From Polytrichum commune (lineage: Eukaryota; Streptophyta; Polytrichopsida; Polytrichales; Polytrichaceae): 64,000 nt of DNA. Made by a program: the position numbers and the translations under genes. Numbering within the stretch: the first letter of the stretch is position 1; each line of letters opens with the position of its first letter. Location of the stretch: contig OX485804.1 of the NCBI GenBank assembly GCA_950295325.1, forward strand, positions 62,588,533 to 62,652,532, given 5' to 3'. This document shows positions 61,071 to 64,000 of this stretch, in pieces. The notes beneath the pieces are model-generated. The model was not told the DNA's origin and did no database searches. It was given only the letters and a program-made list of their open reading frames with translations.

Positions 61071-61311
61071 GGGCCAGTTTACACTACACAAAATATGATA
61101 TTTAGTGTGACTTACTATTTGGAACCACGCAATGCTATAATTGTCTATTGTGCATCTCATATTTTTTATCAACCATGGTCGAATTGGTTGTTTGGCCATT
61201 ATAGTACATTAACACCTTTACTTAGTAGAAAAATACATTAATAATAAAAAGATATAGAAACATGTAACTCCGAACAGTAAGTCACACTAAATATCATATT
61301 TTGTGTAATGA
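61071..61311. mobile_element. Tourist-like element sharing the ATATGATAT core
   Basis: It starts TTA|GGGCCAGTTTACACTACACA followed by AAATATGATATTTAGTGTGA. The right end has the inverse, AGTCACACTAAATATCATAT, but lacks the final GGGCCAGTTTAC part. It links the GGGCC-tipped elements with the intron-29 family. Confidence 0.75.
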
Positions 61312-64000
61312 CTAGTGATATGATCACCGCTTTCTAAAATCTTCTCATCAGTTGAGAAATGAGTGGCCATCCCACTTTGTTTTACACAAGGTCACTTACA
61401 ATAGAAATGACGATGGGTGAGCATGTCATAAATTGGATGAGAAAGCGACATAGAATCCTACATGTCCATAAATGGATAATGTTTGGTTCCCTGGGGGTGC
61501 ACCTTTTCATAACATGTAAGAGTATACATGAGTGCACAATAAGGGTATTAATTTGAACGTTGCCATACTACGTATATGTATGCCACACACATTGTAGCTC
61601 GTAGTAATGTACATGTATGGACCTTTGGAAGGTATACAACACTTCTACTTGTATGGTAGTGTCACTAGACTTTATGGGACAAGTGTTTAATATTGGATGA
61701 AACTAGAATGAATGCTTTTTCTCATTTCCTTATCTTATCTAGGCATGTATGGAAGAGGCAACATTAGGGTATTGGAAGGGGGCCTTTGAGTTGAGAACAA
61801 AGGCACTTCTTGCTTAGGGTTGCAAGAGGAACGGGCCACACCTCTTTGCAAAGGTTGATCAAAGGGGATGTAGATGATTGATGTGGTTGGTTGATGCATG
61901 TAGCGAATGCATGCATTGGGTGACTTAAAGGTTAGGTCTTGTCACAAAGCGCAACTAAAAGTTTGTTGAAATTGTGAAGGTGCTTGAAACTCCTCCTTTC
62001 CTCATTCAATTTCACATTGCCCTAGCTCCTTTTGGGTGTTCATCACATTAGTGGTTTGTGTATTTGATTGTGGAAGTACAATAGGCGTTTATAGATAAAT
62101 TCTTTCATCAATGGAATACTCAATTTTGAACAGAGAGTAGAATGTTTGTCTTGCTCAAAAATAAGCTATAGCTATTATCAAAACATGCATGGTAGAGAAT
62201 AATTAACAAGTGGAAAAACAATGGGACAAGTAGTTTTTTTTGTTGGTTCAAGATAATTTGAGTTTTGATTGACATCGAAACTACAAGATTCATACAAAGA
62301 AAGTCTAGACAAGAACCACTTGAATCTAGAATTATCAAAATGTGGTAGACCAAAAAACTAACTCCAATTAAGGTTTGGTTTGTTGGGAGGGTTTATAAGG
62401 TGTGTAGAAAATTTGGTAATATTGGTTGGAGTATAGGGATCCAATTGACTTGATGGACTATTCATGAGACATGGAGATTGGCTTATGTCAATATCAAAAA
62501 GGCCAACAAGTGGACTTATGATCTTACTAATTATTTGATGAAAAACTTCTTAAGATCTTATTGGTCTTTTGAAACAATAATCACATTACCTTCTATGACA
62601 TATATTGTAGACTTATATGCTTATGAGTTACATTTGGGGGATGAAAAAGTCTTCAACAACTTTATGATGAATGCTAGGATTTTGCATTTTACATGTGATA
62701 GTGGTTGATTGTTATTCAAAAGCATATTTGTATACTTATGTAAATGACTATGTAGGAATGTAAACTTTTTTTCATGTATACGTATTGTCACTTGTATTTT
62801 TATCATTGAAATTGTATGTGTATTGCTTGATTTTACCCCAAAAAACTTGTGTGTAAGGATTGTTGCAAACACACATGGTTCTTGGATTTTAATGAAAGGT
62901 GCGCCCCGGGGTTTGGTGTTCACCTATATTTTGCAACGAGAGAACCCAAATAAAATGAATTGATTTTCAAAGTCTAGGAAGCCAAAAAGCTAGTGGGACT
63001 AAAAGTAGATTAGGATGGTGTCAAACCAACTAATTTCCGAGTTCCTTAGAGAGGCGGAGTGTGGTAGCCTAAGTGAGACAACGACTAATGTTGACTTGAT
63101 GGGTCCAATTGAAAGAAAGACTTGAGACTCCCTAATATTACATTCTCAAATAATAGTTTATATTCATATCTAATGAGGACACTTCAACACAAGATGTGCC
63201 TCATTTTCAACGACTTTATAAGAGCAAAAACGGTAAACTCTATTATCTCTAGAGATAAGGATAGTTGACCACCATCCAATTTCAATGGCAAGTCTATGAT
63301 TCAAGATGCAATGATTTGCTATAGCAATGATTTTGTGTTGTGGTGGTCTCGATGGTTGCTTGAAGTACATTTCACATTCGTATTAGAGAAAATCCTCAAG
63401 GTGGAGGTAATCTAGTTTCTACCTTGAGAGATGCAAAGAGTTATACCACTCATTAGCAAGAAAAACCTCCTTGATATCATCAAATGTGTTTATTGATGAT
63501 GTTGGGTTGTCATAGGTTCCCCAATGAGATAAACCCCAAGATGCTTTCCATACAGGTGTAAATTTGTCCCAGGTGTGAATTCCTTGTTCTGCAAGGTGTC
63601 GGGAAAGTGAGGATGCTTGATTATGTGACCAAATAAGTTACTTGAGCCTAAAAACATCACTTTCAAAAATGTTTGCTAATTCATGTAGGTAAAATAGCTT
63701 GAAAATATTTCAAAACATTTTCATAGATTTTGGAATACTAGAAAGAGTCTACCCATTATTTTTTCAAAAAATAATATATTTATATGCAACCTCCATAAAT
63801 TTGCAAAGTTATTTAAATAAACATGCCTGTTACAATCCATAGGGGGTTTCCATTGATGTTGGATTGCTAGGTGAGAATCACCACAAAAACAATCTTATTG
63901 CAGGTGAGAGTCTTCTATTGAATGAAGGTGTTGTCCCCCTCTTTGTGGAGCAATTCTTACATTGCCTCATTGAGCAAAACTTACACTAGGGCATTGAGCA
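61312..64000. other. Intergenic DNA with no intact gene
   Basis: The frames present are short. The frame at 62478-62708 (76 codons, starts MAYVNIKKANKWTYDL) is not recognised. A possible LINE scrap is listed at 63170-63370. Confidence 0.5.
63170..63370 (-). mobile_element. Possible non-LTR retrotransposon C-terminal remnant
   Basis: The minus-strand frame ends RFCSYKVVENEAHLVLKCPH, which resembles the terminal Cys/His segment of plant LINE reverse transcriptases (C-x2-C...E...H...C), with the second Cys replaced by Tyr. No reverse transcriptase core is seen nearby in the window. Confidence 0.35.

Overview
Nuclear DNA from a land plant. The evidence is spliced genes with many introns, plant-restricted families (SMAP1, an RLP4-type malectin-like/LRR receptor, an IPO9/KA120-type importin), AT-rich intergenic DNA, Tourist-like MITEs, a tRNA-derived SINE and a Mutator-like transposase. 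The species cannot be fixed from the window; a seed-free vascular plant is possible, but that is a guess.

Layout. (1) 1-9.8 kb: a decayed but informative mobile-element module. A MULE transposase gene runs rightward (6070-9718). A second gene runs leftward from 5548 past the left edge and encodes a basic N-terminus, a ParB-like GNHR segment and a possible Rossmann methyltransferase-like C-terminus. Intron 1 of the leftward gene holds two unrelated arrays of perfect palindromes (about 22 x 32 bp, and about 9 units of roughly 62-64 bp). (2) 9.8-21.2 kb: gene-free, with a SINE inside a duplicated transposase 3' end and several MITE families. (3) 22.3-35.5 kb: a complete 32-exon importin-9 gene (1039 codons plus stop), including a U12-type AT-AC intron and two GC-AG introns. 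(4) 36.9-38.35 kb: a broken tRNA isopentenyltransferase gene. (5) 38.4-50.2 kb: decayed and repetitive DNA, including a 1,093-bp TIR element nested in a MITE and a small zinc-ribbon ORF with one internal stop. (6) 50.25-50.44 kb: the tiny SMAP1 gene on the minus strand, with a Tourist MITE about 190 bp upstream of its start. (7) 53.99-57.74 kb: a complete seven-exon RLP4-type receptor gene on the minus strand (626 codons plus stop), with no kinase domain. (8) 57.7-64 kb: intergenic DNA with another Tourist MITE, a strong foldback, more MITEs and a probable LINE scrap.

How the parts relate. The three intact host genes are housekeeping or signalling genes with no evident operational link. The left module looks like one element: two divergent genes sharing a 0.5-kb gap, both damaged, with palindrome arrays that could be binding sites for one of the encoded proteins. 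This recalls Arabidopsis VANDAL elements, whose VANC proteins bind element-specific tandem motifs, but the second protein here is of a different type. It is the best candidate in the window for an undescribed system.
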